Positions 35,766-43,857 of a DNA stretch of 64,000 nucleotides are shown in pieces. Each line of letters begins with the position of its first letter. The first letter of the stretch is position 1. Position numbers and translations under genes: made by a program. Origin of the DNA: Limimaricola sp964022235. Its GTDB lineage: Bacteria > Pseudomonadota > Alphaproteobacteria > Rhodobacterales > Rhodobacteraceae. The notes beneath the pieces were generated by a model. It was not told the DNA's origin. It ran no database searches and worked only from the letters and a program-made list of their open reading frames with translations. The stretch is from assembly GCF_964022235.1 (NCBI RefSeq), contig NZ_CAXHZL010000005.1, forward strand, positions 62,001 to 126,000, in the 5' to 3' direction.

Positions 35766-36543
35766 TCACAGCGATGATCTGGCGCTTCTGGTGGCGGCGG
35801 CGCGCGAAGCGGCGCCCATCGCCATCGAATTCCGCGCGCCGAAGGTCTGGGACAAGCCCGACGGAGCGGGGCCGGTCTGCGAGGCCGACCTCGCGGTCGA
35901 CGCCCTGCTGCGCGAGCGCCTCGGCGCGGCCCGGCCCTCCTATGGATGGCTGTCGGAGGAGACGGCGGACGCGCCGGAGCGGCTGGACGCGGCGCGGATT
36001 TTCGTCGTCGACCCGATCGACGGCACCCGCGCCTATCTCGAAGGCAGCGCCGACTGGGCGCATTCGCTCGCCGTGGCTGAAAACGGCCGGATCATCGCCG
36101 CCTGCGTGCTGCTGCCCCGGCACGACCTTCTGTACACCGCGACGCTGGGGGGCGGCGCGTTTCTCAATGGCGAACCCATTCACGCCAGCACCCAGACCGA
36201 CCCTGCCCGCGCCACGCTGCTTGGGCCGCGCCTTGCCATGAGCCCCAAGCATTGGTCGGGCGGCGACGTGCCGCCCGTGCGCCGGGCCTTTCGCTCGGCA
36301 CTGGCCTGGCGGCTGTGCCTTCTGGCCGAGGCGCGGTTCGACGCGATGCTGACGATCCGCCCGACGTGGGAATGGGACATCGCCGCGGGCAGCTTGATCC
36401 TGACCGAGGCGGGCGGCACCGCCACCGACCGGCGCGGCGCGGCGCTCAGCTTCAACAAGCCCCACCCCCAGAGCGACGGCGTGCTGGCGGGCGGCGCGCT
36501 GCATGGCGTGCTGCTGCCGCTTCTGGACCCCTCCGCCGCTTGA
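35752..36543 (+). CDS. Inositol monophosphatase-family phosphatase (CysQ-like)
   Basis: A 263-aa Mg2+-dependent phosphatase. The metal-binding residues are in SEET (69-70 region), VVDPIDGTRAYL (Asp87, Asp90) and WEWDIAAGSLILTEAGG near the C-terminus. It belongs to the IMPase/3'(2'),5'-bisphosphate nucleotidase superfamily; the substrate could be PAP or an inositol phosphate. The start is TTG at 35752, 14 nt inside pmbA; no better ATG/GTG precedes the conserved region. It is cotranscribed with pmbA by position. Confidence 0.87.
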   Translation: MPETDHSDDLALLVAAAREAAPIAIEFRAPKVWDKPDGAGPVCEADLAVDALLRERLGAARPSYGWLSEETADAPERLDAARIFVVDPIDGTRAYLEGSADWAHSLAVAENGRIIAACVLLPRHDLLYTATLGGGAFLNGEPIHASTQTDPARATLLGPRLAMSPKHWSGGDVPPVRRAFRSALAWRLCLLAEARFDAMLTIRPTWEWDIAAGSLILTEAGGTATDRRGAALSFNKPHPQSDGVLAGGALHGVLLPLLDPSAA

Positions 36544-36598
36544 CCCGGACCCCTCGACGCGTAATTTGCCCTCCAAGCCCCCAACCCGAGGATATCTC

Positions 36599-36844
36599 AT
36601 GACCCAGCGCCTGCATCTCGTCTTTGGCGGCGAACTGACCGACCCATCTCAGAACGTGTTCCGCAGCACCGACGACATCCACATCGTCGGCATGTTCCCC
36701 GACTACGCCTCGGCCTATTCGGCTTGGAAATCCGAGGCCCAGCGCACCGTGGACAATGCCCACATGCGGTACTTCATCGCCCATATCCACCGTCTGCGCG
36801 ACGAAGAGGCCGCCGCCTCGCCGACCGAGGAACTCGGCAACTGA
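36599..36844 (+). CDS. DUF4170 small protein
   Basis: An 81-aa cytoplasmic protein, MTQRLHLVFGGELTDPSQ, with IVGMFPDYASAYSAWKSEAQ in the middle, matching the DUF4170 family found beside Kdo transferase and lpxK genes in alphaproteobacteria. The function is unknown; context suggests a link to LPS core or lipid A synthesis. The upstream site is weak. The stop codon TGA overlaps the proposed CTG start of the next gene. Confidence 0.85.
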   Translation: MTQRLHLVFGGELTDPSQNVFRSTDDIHIVGMFPDYASAYSAWKSEAQRTVDNAHMRYFIAHIHRLRDEEAAASPTEELGN

Positions 36845-37989
36845 GACAGCCGCCCGCCGATCCCGCGCGGCGGCCGGAGGGGCCGCTGGTCTGGGTGCAT
36901 TGCCCGGACCCCGAGCGCAGCCGCGCCGCGATGGCGCTGGCGCGGCGGCTCGAGGAAGAGCGCGAGCCGGTGACCTTGCTGCTCACGGCGGCGGCGCGGC
37001 AGCGCGACGCACCGCGCAACATGCTGCAGTGGCCGCCGTTTGCCGACAGTCGCGCCGCCACGCAGGAGTTTCTCGGGCGCTGGCGTCCGGACCTGCTGAT
37101 GTGGATTCGTGGCCCGGTGCAGCCGTCGCTGCTGTCCGAGACGGCGCGGGCGGGCATCCCGGCCCTGATGGTCGATGCCGAGGCCGACACCGCCACGCTG
37201 GCGGGCGGCGGCTGGCGGCCGGGCGCGCGGCGCGCGGCCTTCGAGGTGTTCGACCGGGTGCTGGCGATCGACGGCACGGCGGCGGCGCGGCTGCGGCGCA
37301 TCGGTGTGGAGCCCGGCCGGATCGAGATCACGGGGCGGCTCGACGACAGCCGCCCCCTGCCCGGCTGTCATGAGCGCGACCGTGCCGATCTCGCCGATGC
37401 GATCGGCTCGCGCCCGGTCTGGCTCGTGGCGGGGGCGGTCGAGGAGGAGCTGGACGCCATCGCCACCGCGCAGAGGCAGGCCAGCAAGCGCGCGCACCGG
37501 TTGCTGCTGATCCTCGCCCCGGCGAGCGAAGCCGCCGCCCCGCAGATCGCACGGTCCTTGCGGGGGCGCGGGTTCATCGTGGCCGAGCGCAGCGAAGGCG
37601 AGGAGCCCGACGAGGCGACCGAGATCTACGTGGCCGATGGGCCGGGCGAGATCGGGCTTTGGTACCGCCTCGCGCCGGTGACGATGATGGGCGGCACGCT
37701 GTCGGGCCAGACCTGCCGCGACCCGATGGAGCCCGCGGCCCTTGGCTCGGCGGTGCTGCACGGGCCGCAGGAGACCAAACATGCCGATGGCTATGCCCGG
37801 CTTGCCGCTGCCGCCGCCTGTCGCGGCGTGCGCGGCCCCGCCGATCTGGGCTTTGCGGTCGAGGCGTTGCTTTCGCCCGAACGGGCGGCGCTTCTGGCGC
37901 GTGCCGCATGGGGGGTGGCCACCGAAGGGGCCGAGGCCACGAACCGGGCGATCGATCTCATCCACACCATGCTGGAGCGCCGCGCGTGA
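36841..37989 (+). CDS. Kdo transferase-like glycosyltransferase, probable CTG start
   Basis: A 382-aa protein related to KdtA/WaaA, which transfers Kdo from CMP-Kdo to lipid A precursors. GPLVWVHCPDPERSRAAMALARRL corresponds to the start of the Glyco_transf_N domain, and MMGGTLSGQTCRDPMEPAALGSAVLHGPQ to the conserved C-terminal sugar-nucleotide site. The usual N-terminal membrane helix of KdtA (about 45 residues) is absent. No ATG or GTG lies between the upstream stop and the conserved region except GTG 36895, which would cut into it. CTG at 36841 overlaps the DUF4170 stop as CTGA, and GAGG sits 10 nt before it. It ends with a GTGA overlap into lpxK. Confidence 0.72.
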   Translation: MRQPPADPARRPEGPLVWVHCPDPERSRAAMALARRLEEEREPVTLLLTAAARQRDAPRNMLQWPPFADSRAATQEFLGRWRPDLLMWIRGPVQPSLLSETARAGIPALMVDAEADTATLAGGGWRPGARRAAFEVFDRVLAIDGTAAARLRRIGVEPGRIEITGRLDDSRPLPGCHERDRADLADAIGSRPVWLVAGAVEEELDAIATAQRQASKRAHRLLLILAPASEAAAPQIARSLRGRGFIVAERSEGEEPDEATEIYVADGPGEIGLWYRLAPVTMMGGTLSGQTCRDPMEPAALGSAVLHGPQETKHADGYARLAAAAACRGVRGPADLGFAVEALLSPERAALLARAAWGVATEGAEATNRAIDLIHTMLERRA

Positions 37990-38987
37990 GACCGCCGTTG
38001 TTCTGGGACAATGATCCGGCGCGGCCAGGCCCCCGCGCCCGGGCCCTCGCGCCGCTCGCGGCACTCTACGGCGCGGCCACCGCCGCCCGCGTGGCCCGCC
38101 CCGGCTGGCGCGCGCCGGTGCCTGTGATCTGCGTCGGCAACCTCAACGCTGGCGGCACCGGCAAGACCCCTACCGCCATCGCGCTGGTACAGCGTCTCGC
38201 GGCGCGCGGTGTCAATGCCCATGTGGTGAGCCGAGGCCATGGCGGACGGCTCGAGGGACCGGTGCGGGTCGAGGAGCGCACCCATTCTGCCGCCGACGTG
38301 GGCGACGAGCCGCTGCTGCTCGCGGCCTTCGGCCCGGTCTGGGTGGCGCGCGACCGCGCGGCCGGGGCCAAGGCGGCGGTGGCGGCAGGCGCGCAGGCAC
38401 TGATCCTCGACGACGGCTTTCAGAACCCCGCCCTCGACAAGGATCTGTCGATCGTCGTCGTCGACGCGGCGCGCGGCTTTGGCAACGGGCGGGTGATCCC
38501 GGCGGGGCCGCTGCGCGAGCCTGTGGCGGCGGGGCTGGTGCGCGCCGACATGGTGCTGTCGATCGGTGGGGAGGGTCCGCAGCAGCGGTTCGCCGAAGGC
38601 TGGGGCGCGATCTTGGGCGATCTGCCGCATCTGACGGGCCGTCTCGCGCCGCTCGCCACCGGCATGGTCTGGGACAGGATGCCGGTGCTGGCCTTCGCGG
38701 GTATCGGCCATCCCGAGAAATTCTTTGCCACGTTACGCGGCCTCGGCGCCGATCTGCGCCGGGCCGAGGCTTTGGGCGATCACCAGCCGCTGACACCGGC
38801 GCTGATGGCGCGGCTGGAGCAGGAAGCGCGCGCACTGCCCGCACAGCTCGTAACAACGGAAAAGGACGCGGTGCGTCTGCCCGCGTCCTTTCGTCAGAAG
38901 GTCCTGACCCTGCCGGTGCGGCTCGAATGGGGCGATGCCGCCCCGCTCGATGCCGCCCTCGACCGGATCGGCCTTACTCCTCGATAA
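37986..38987 (+). CDS. lpxK: Tetraacyldisaccharide 4'-kinase
   Basis: A 333-aa membrane-associated kinase that phosphorylates the lipid A precursor at 4'. The P-loop is NLNAGGTGKTPT (52-63), LILDDGFQNPALDKDL is the metal-site signature, and VIPAGPLREPVAAGL and LVTTEKDAVRLP are also conserved. The N-terminus starts RPPLFWDNDPARPG, typical for Rhodobacteraceae. The GTG start overlaps the upstream stop (GTGA). The 3' end overlaps the convergent DsbA-like gene by 14 nt. Confidence 0.95.
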   Translation: MRPPLFWDNDPARPGPRARALAPLAALYGAATAARVARPGWRAPVPVICVGNLNAGGTGKTPTAIALVQRLAARGVNAHVVSRGHGGRLEGPVRVEERTHSAADVGDEPLLLAAFGPVWVARDRAAGAKAAVAAGAQALILDDGFQNPALDKDLSIVVVDAARGFGNGRVIPAGPLREPVAAGLVRADMVLSIGGEGPQQRFAEGWGAILGDLPHLTGRLAPLATGMVWDRMPVLAFAGIGHPEKFFATLRGLGADLRRAEALGDHQPLTPALMARLEQEARALPAQLVTTEKDAVRLPASFRQKVLTLPVRLEWGDAAPLDAALDRIGLTPR

Positions 38988-39861
38988 GGCCGTCGATGAT
39001 CTCGGCCATGTCGGGCCAAGCCATGTTCGAGTATTTCTCGCCGTTGATCAGGAAGGTCGGCGTCGAGCTGATGTCGTCGGCCTTGGCGTTTTCCTCGTAC
39101 CAGGTGACCAGCGCCTGCGCCGTGTCACCGTCGGTGAGACAGGCTTCGAGCTGGGCTTCCTCGATCCCGGCGGACAGGCCGATGGCGCGCAGCTTGGCCG
39201 CGATCGCCGCCGGATCGCCGCCGCCGGCCCAGTCGCGCTGCTGGTTGTAGAGCATGTCGGAGATGCCGAAGAACTTCTGCTCGCCGCCGCAACGCGCGAT
39301 CATCGAGGCCCAGAGGCCGGGACGGTCGAAATAGACCTCGCGGTAGACGAAGCGCACCTTGCCCTCGTCGATGTAGTCCTTGAGCTGCGGATAGCTGGTC
39401 TCGTGCCAGTTCTGGCAGTGCGGGCAGGTGAAGGAGGCGTATTCCATCACCGTGACCGGCGCATCCTCGGCGCCCTGCGCCATCTCGACGATGCCCTCTT
39501 CGACGGCCGCGTCTTCGTCGCTGGCCATGTCGTCGTCGGCGGCCACATCTGCGTCCGTGGCGGTATCCGTGGCGGCGGCGTCGTCGTCGGTGGCGGTCGC
39601 CTCGGCTTCGGCTTCGGTCTCCACCTCGGTCTCGACTTCGGCCGTGCCGTTCGTCTCGGGTTCGGCCTCGGCGTCCATGTCGGCCTCGGTTTCGGTCTCG
39701 GTCGAGGTCGTCGCGGCGTCGGTATCGGTCGCCGCGTCTGTCGTCACATCCGTGGTAGTCCCGGCCTCGGCCTCGGCGGCCTCCTGCGCGGAAAGCGGGG
39801 CGGCGAGGGCCATCCAGCCCAGCGCGGCGGTCAGGGCGATGGTGGAGCTTGCGAGTTTCAT
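38974..39861 (-). CDS. DsbA-family thiol:disulfide oxidoreductase with long acidic linker
   Basis: A 295-aa exported protein: signal peptide (1-26), then about 95 residues made almost wholly of Ala, Thr, Glu and Asp (27-122), then a thioredoxin-fold DsbA domain with the redox motif CPHC (146-149; YASFTCPHCQNWHE), and the cis-Pro loop SSTPTFLING near the C-terminus. It should form or isomerise disulfides in the periplasm. The linker is unusual in length and composition and may tether or extend the domain. I chose ATG at 39861 with an AGGAAG site. Its last codons overlap lpxK tail to tail by 14 nt. Confidence 0.9.
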   Translation of the reverse strand: MKLASSTIALTAALGWMALAAPLSAQEAAEAEAGTTTDVTTDAATDTDAATTSTETETEADMDAEAEPETNGTAEVETEVETEAEAEATATDDDAAATDTATDADVAADDDMASDEDAAVEEGIVEMAQGAEDAPVTVMEYASFTCPHCQNWHETSYPQLKDYIDEGKVRFVYREVYFDRPGLWASMIARCGGEQKFFGISDMLYNQQRDWAGGGDPAAIAAKLRAIGLSAGIEEAQLEACLTDGDTAQALVTWYEENAKADDISSTPTFLINGEKYSNMAWPDMAEIIDGLIEE

Positions 39862-39874
39862 GGGTCTTCCTGTC

Positions 39875-40384
39875 TTAATTCCGACGTTTGGACAGGACAT
39901 TGGCACCCAGCGCCTCGAGCGCAAGTCGCAATTCCGTGTCCCCGACCCCTTCGGCGGTCTTGACGGCCTGCGCCGTCACCTCCGGATCGGGTGCGCGCGG
40001 CACGGGTTTGGAGGCGGGCGCGAAGGTCGCCTGCCCTTCCGCGAATCCCGTGGGCGCGGTCTGGGTGATGCGCACCTTGGCGATCGCGCGGTAGCCGTAG
40101 CAGGCGTTGACCCGCTCGCGGATCGCCTCGGCCTGCATCGACAGCATCGGCGCTTGCGCCCCCGTGGTCAGCAGCGTCAGCGTCGCGCCAAGCCCGTCGC
40201 GGCCGTAGCCGACCTTTACCGGCTGCGCCACGCGCGCCGTATCCTCGCCGACGATCTCGGCCCAATGGGTGAGCAGCCGCGTCACGGCAAAGCCGCGCGC
40301 CTCGGAGGCGCCGCGGATGCGCGACTGCAGCAGGCCCGAGGCCTGTGCAAAACCGCGTGTGGAGGAGAAGCGTCGCTGTTTCAT
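39875..40384 (-). CDS. DUF721/DciA-like protein
   Basis: A 169-aa basic protein with a DUF721 domain: LTHWAEIVGEDTARVAQPVKVGYG and LLTTGAQAPMLSMQAEAIRERVNACYGYRAIAKVRI. DciA proteins load or regulate the replicative helicase DnaB in bacteria lacking DnaC; this alphaproteobacterial form is a plausible homologue. I chose ATG 40384. It lies directly upstream of the DsbA-like gene (13 nt), so the two are probably cotranscribed, and diverges from mutY by 46 nt. Confidence 0.8.
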   Translation of the reverse strand: MKQRRFSSTRGFAQASGLLQSRIRGASEARGFAVTRLLTHWAEIVGEDTARVAQPVKVGYGRDGLGATLTLLTTGAQAPMLSMQAEAIRERVNACYGYRAIAKVRITQTAPTGFAEGQATFAPASKPVPRAPDPEVTAQAVKTAEGVGDTELRLALEALGANVLSKRRN

Positions 40385-40430
40385 GATAGCCCCCAGCCTA
40401 CTAGATGGGAGGGGGGCCGGACCAGAGGGG

Positions 40431-41507
40431 ATGCGCGTGACCGAGACCGAAATGACAGATGCGCTGCTCGACTGGTACGACCGCCACGCCCGGATCATGC
40501 CGTGGCGCACCGGTCCGGCCGAAAGATCGGCAGGCGCGCGTCCCGATCCCTATCGCGTCTGGCTCTCCGAGGTGATGCTGCAGCAGACCACGGTGGCCGC
40601 CGTGAAGAAGTACCATGACCGCTTCACCGCGCTTTGGCCCACGGTCGCCGATCTCGCCGCTGCCTCCGATGCCGACGTCATGGCCGAATGGGCGGGGCTT
40701 GGGTACTACGCCCGCGCCCGCAACCTGCTGAAATGCGCGCGCGCCGTCGTCGCCGATCACGAAGGCCGGTTTCCCGACAAGCATGACGCGCTGATCGCCC
40801 TGCCCGGAATCGGCCCCTATACCGCCGCCGCCGTGGCCGCGATCGCCTTCGACCGTCCCGAAACAGTGGTGGACGGCAACGTGGAGCGGGTGATGTCGCG
40901 GCTTTACGATGTCGAAACCCCGATGCCCGCCGCTAAGCCGGAGCTTGTCGCCCATGCCGCGCGGCTGACCTCGCGCGCGCGCCCCGGCGATCACGCGCAG
41001 GCGGTGATGGATCTCGGTGCCACGATCTGCACACCGCGCCGCCCGGCCTGCGGTATCTGCCCGCTGCGCGATCCCTGCCTCGCGCGCCTACACGGCACGC
41101 AAGCCGAGCGTCCGGTGAAGCCCCCCAAGAAGGCCAAGCCGCACCGGCGCGGCTATGCCTATGTCGGGCGGAGCGCCAAAGGCGACTGGCTGGTCGAGAC
41201 CCGCCCCAACAAGGGTCTCTTGGGCGGCATGCTGGGCTTTCCCGGATCGGACTGGAGCGATGAGCCCCAGCCCGCCCCCCCTGCCCCCGCCGCGTGGCGC
41301 GAGGTAGGCGAGGCCACGCATACATTCACCCATTTTCACCTGACCCTCTCGGTCATGGTGGCCGAGCTGCCGCCCTCGAACCCCGAGCGGGGACATTTCA
41401 TGGCCGCCGACGCGTTTCGCCCCGCCGCCCTGCCGACCCTGATGCGCAAGGTGCACGACGCAGCGGCGCCGCATCTCTCCGTTGAGCGCCCAAGGGCTGC
41501 GGGCTAG
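40431..41507 (+). CDS. mutY: A/G-specific adenine glycosylase
   Basis: A 358-aa base-excision repair enzyme that removes adenine opposite 8-oxoguanine. The helix-hairpin-helix and catalytic region is ALPGIGPYTAAAVAAIAFDRPETVVDGNVERV. The [4Fe-4S] cluster uses four Cys in CTPRRPACGICPLRDPC. A NUDIX-like C-terminal domain that reads 8-oxoG follows (LVETRPNKGLLGGMLGFPG). The start ATG 40431 follows GAGGGG closely; GTG 40437 is possible. It precedes alkB by 9 nt and is probably cotranscribed with it. Confidence 0.95.
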   Translation: MRVTETEMTDALLDWYDRHARIMPWRTGPAERSAGARPDPYRVWLSEVMLQQTTVAAVKKYHDRFTALWPTVADLAAASDADVMAEWAGLGYYARARNLLKCARAVVADHEGRFPDKHDALIALPGIGPYTAAAVAAIAFDRPETVVDGNVERVMSRLYDVETPMPAAKPELVAHAARLTSRARPGDHAQAVMDLGATICTPRRPACGICPLRDPCLARLHGTQAERPVKPPKKAKPHRRGYAYVGRSAKGDWLVETRPNKGLLGGMLGFPGSDWSDEPQPAPPAPAAWREVGEATHTFTHFHLTLSVMVAELPPSNPERGHFMAADAFRPAALPTLMRKVHDAAAPHLSVERPRAAG

Positions 41508-41516
41508 ATTGCGCGA

Positions 41517-42659
41517 ATGACCACGCTCCCCGCTGCGCGCGCCCCCTTTCTCTCGGCCCTGCCCTATGCGGTGTCGCTGCTGACGCTGCCGCTGGCGGGT
41601 TTTGCGGCGCTGATGGGGGGGGCGTGGGTGCTGTTGTTGCCCGCCTTCGCTTGGCTGCTGTTCGACATCCTCGACCTCGTCGGCGGGCTCGACAGCGCCA
41701 ATCCCGACCCCGAGACACCGGAGAGCGCGCTTTGGTGGCACCGGCTGCTGACCATGATCTGGGTGCCCGCGCAGGCGCTGATGACCTTCGGGCTGATCGC
41801 CTATGCCACGCGGGCCACGCATCTCGGCGGTTGGGAGAAGACCGGCCTGTTTGTCGGTCAGGGCGTAATCTCCGGCGCGGTCGGCATCGTCTATGCGCAC
41901 GAGCTGTTGCACCAGCGCGACCGGGTCGAGCGCTGGCTCGGTGACATCCTGCTGGCCATGGTGCTCTGGTCGCCGTTCCGCTCGCATCACCTGCGGGTGC
42001 ATCACCTGCATGTGGGCACCCCCGCCGATGTGGTGACGGCGCGCTACAACGAGGGATTTCACCGCCATTTCGCGCGCGTGCTGTGGCGGATGCCGCGTGA
42101 CGCCTGGCGCGCCGAGGCGCGGCTTCTGGCGCGCAAGGGGCTGGGCATGCGCAGCCGAAAGAACCCGTTCTGGCGCTATGCCGCGCTGCAGGCGGGGATG
42201 CTGGGGCTGGCGCTGGCGCTGGGCGGCATTGAAGGGCTGGTGCTTTTCGGACTGCAGGCCTTCGTCGCGATCTGGCAGCTCGAACTCGTCAATTACATCG
42301 AACACTACGGGCTGACGCGGAAGCATTTGGGCGATGGCCGCTACGACCATGTGCAGCCGCGGCATTCGTGGAACGCCGAGCACCGCGCTTCGAACAAGCT
42401 GCTGATCAACCTGCAGCGCCATTCGGATCACCACTACAAGCCCGACCGCCGCTATCCGCTGCTGCAGACCTACCCCGAGGGCGAAGCCCCGCATCTGCCG
42501 CAGGGCTACCCGGTCATGGGCATCGCGGCGCTGATCCCGCCCGTGTGGCGACGCATGATGAACCCGCGCGTGCGGGCATGGCGCAGGCGATTCTACCCGG
42601 AGGTCGCTGATTGGGGGCCGTACAAGCGGGGCGAGTTGCCGAAACCGCGCGGGTTTTAG
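41517..42659 (+). CDS. alkB: AlkB-type alkane 1-monooxygenase
   Basis: A 380-aa integral-membrane non-haem di-iron hydroxylase that oxidises the terminal methyl of alkanes or related chains. The histidine boxes are HELLHQ (128-133), HHLRVHHLHVG (157-167), NYIEHYGLTR and LQRHSDHHY, all present as in the AlkB/XylM family, with several membrane helices around them. Rubredoxin and rubredoxin reductase partners are not adjacent; the reductase-like flavoprotein at 2746 is a distant candidate only. It follows mutY by 9 nt and overlaps convergent ccrM by 4 nt. Confidence 0.92.
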   Translation: MTTLPAARAPFLSALPYAVSLLTLPLAGFAALMGGAWVLLLPAFAWLLFDILDLVGGLDSANPDPETPESALWWHRLLTMIWVPAQALMTFGLIAYATRATHLGGWEKTGLFVGQGVISGAVGIVYAHELLHQRDRVERWLGDILLAMVLWSPFRSHHLRVHHLHVGTPADVVTARYNEGFHRHFARVLWRMPRDAWRAEARLLARKGLGMRSRKNPFWRYAALQAGMLGLALALGGIEGLVLFGLQAFVAIWQLELVNYIEHYGLTRKHLGDGRYDHVQPRHSWNAEHRASNKLLINLQRHSDHHYKPDRRYPLLQTYPEGEAPHLPQGYPVMGIAALIPPVWRRMMNPRVRAWRRRFYPEVADWGPYKRGELPKPRGF

Positions 42660-43765
42660 CCCTCGGCCATTTCCGCGCGCACCTGCTGGCGCAGCAGGTC
42701 GATCGGCACCGTCGCGCCGTCACGCTTGAAGTGCCAGTAGGTCCAGCCGTTGCACGAGGGCGCGCCTTCGAGCTGGGCGCCGACCTGATGGATCGAGCCC
42801 TTGGCCTCGGAGCAGACCAGCGTGCCGTCGGCACGGACCCGCGCCTTGTGGCGGCCGCCGAGGCTGTGCAGCACCTCGCCGGGACGCAGCATGCCACGCT
42901 CGACCAGCACGCCGAAGGCCACGCGCGGCTCGGCGCGCTTGGAGGTCGAGACCTGAAGCGCGTCCGAATCGTAGGGGCGCACTTGCGCGATGCGGGCTTC
43001 GGCCACGCGGCGGTAGTCAGCCTCGCGCTCGATGCCGATGAAGTCGCGGCCCATCGCCTTGGCCACGGCCCCGGTGGTGCCGGTGCCGAAGAACGGATCG
43101 AGGATCACATCGCCGGGGTTGGTGGTGCCGAGAATCACCCGGTGCAGCAGCGATTCGGGCTTTTGCGTCGGATGCGCCTTGGCACCGGTCTCGTCTTTCA
43201 GCCGCTCGTGCCCGGTGCAGATCGGCAGCACCCAGTCCGAGCGCATCTGCACGCCTTCGTTCAGCGCCTTCAGCGCCTCGTAGTTGAAGGTGTATTTCGC
43301 GCCCTCGGATTTCGAGGCCCAGATCAGAGTTTCATGCGCGTTGGTCAGCCGCTTGCCGCGAAAGTTCGGCATCGGGTTCGACTTGCGCCAGACCACGTCG
43401 TTGAGAATCCAGAACCCTTGGTTCTGAAGCTCGGCGCCGAGGCGGAACACGTTGTGATAGCTGCCGATCACCCAGATCGCGCCGCCGGGCTTGAGCACGC
43501 GGCGCGCCTGTTTGAGCCAGGCGCGGGTGAAGCTGTCGTAGGTCTTGAAGCTGTCGAAGCTGTCCCAGTCGTCATCCACCGCGTCGACGCGGGAGTTGTC
43601 GGGGCGCATCAACTCGCCCTTGAGCTGGAGGTTGTAGGGCGGGTCCGCAAACACCAGATCGACGCTCGCATCCGGCAGCTTGCGCATCTGCGCAACGCAG
43701 TCGCCTGCCAGAACGGTGTTCAGGGGGAGCGTGTCCGCCCCCCGGCTTTTCGTCTTCGTGGTCAT
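42656..43765 (-). CDS. ccrM: CcrM-type adenine-specific DNA methyltransferase (GANTC)
   Basis: A 369-aa cell-cycle DNA methyltransferase. The order DPPYNLQ (catalytic motif IV, near residue 41) before DPFFGTGTTGAVA (motif I) marks the beta class. The C-terminal 90-residue extension with GMLRPGEVLHSLGGRHKARVRADGTL and SCNGWTYWHF is specific to CcrM and its targets GANTC. In alphaproteobacteria it methylates after replication and controls cell-cycle genes. It lies 92 nt after rnhB, as in Caulobacter. The upstream gap carries its own promoter with GANTC sites and a DnaA box. Confidence 0.95.
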   Translation of the reverse strand: MTTKTKSRGADTLPLNTVLAGDCVAQMRKLPDASVDLVFADPPYNLQLKGELMRPDNSRVDAVDDDWDSFDSFKTYDSFTRAWLKQARRVLKPGGAIWVIGSYHNVFRLGAELQNQGFWILNDVVWRKSNPMPNFRGKRLTNAHETLIWASKSEGAKYTFNYEALKALNEGVQMRSDWVLPICTGHERLKDETGAKAHPTQKPESLLHRVILGTTNPGDVILDPFFGTGTTGAVAKAMGRDFIGIEREADYRRVAEARIAQVRPYDSDALQVSTSKRAEPRVAFGVLVERGMLRPGEVLHSLGGRHKARVRADGTLVCSEAKGSIHQVGAQLEGAPSCNGWTYWHFKRDGATVPIDLLRQQVRAEMAEG

Positions 43766-43807
43766 GGTGAAACGCCTCTGATCCGCGGCGGTGGCCCGCT
43801 TCGTGGT

Positions 43808-43816
43808 TGTGGATAA
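43808..43816 (-). promoter_or_regulatory. Perfect DnaA box at the ccrM transcription start
   Basis: TTATCCACA on the minus strand matches the strongest DnaA-binding 9-mer exactly and abuts the -10 element of the ccrM promoter, covering the predicted start point. Confidence 0.6.
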
Positions 43817-43844
43817 CTATGAGTCAGAGGTGAGTCGGTGTCAA
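43816..43844 (-). promoter_or_regulatory. ccrM promoter with GANTC sites inside the spacer
   Basis: On the minus strand a perfect -35 TTGACA (43844-43839) and -10 CATAGT (43821-43816, 4/6) are separated by exactly 17 bp. Two GANTC sites (43832-43836 and 43821-43825) lie in the spacer and at the -10 edge. A third GANTC, GAATC at 43855-43859, overlaps the rnhB stop codon. Transcription would start near 43809, giving a leader of about 44 nt. Confidence 0.65.
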
Positions 43845-43857
43845 AATCTTTTTCGAA

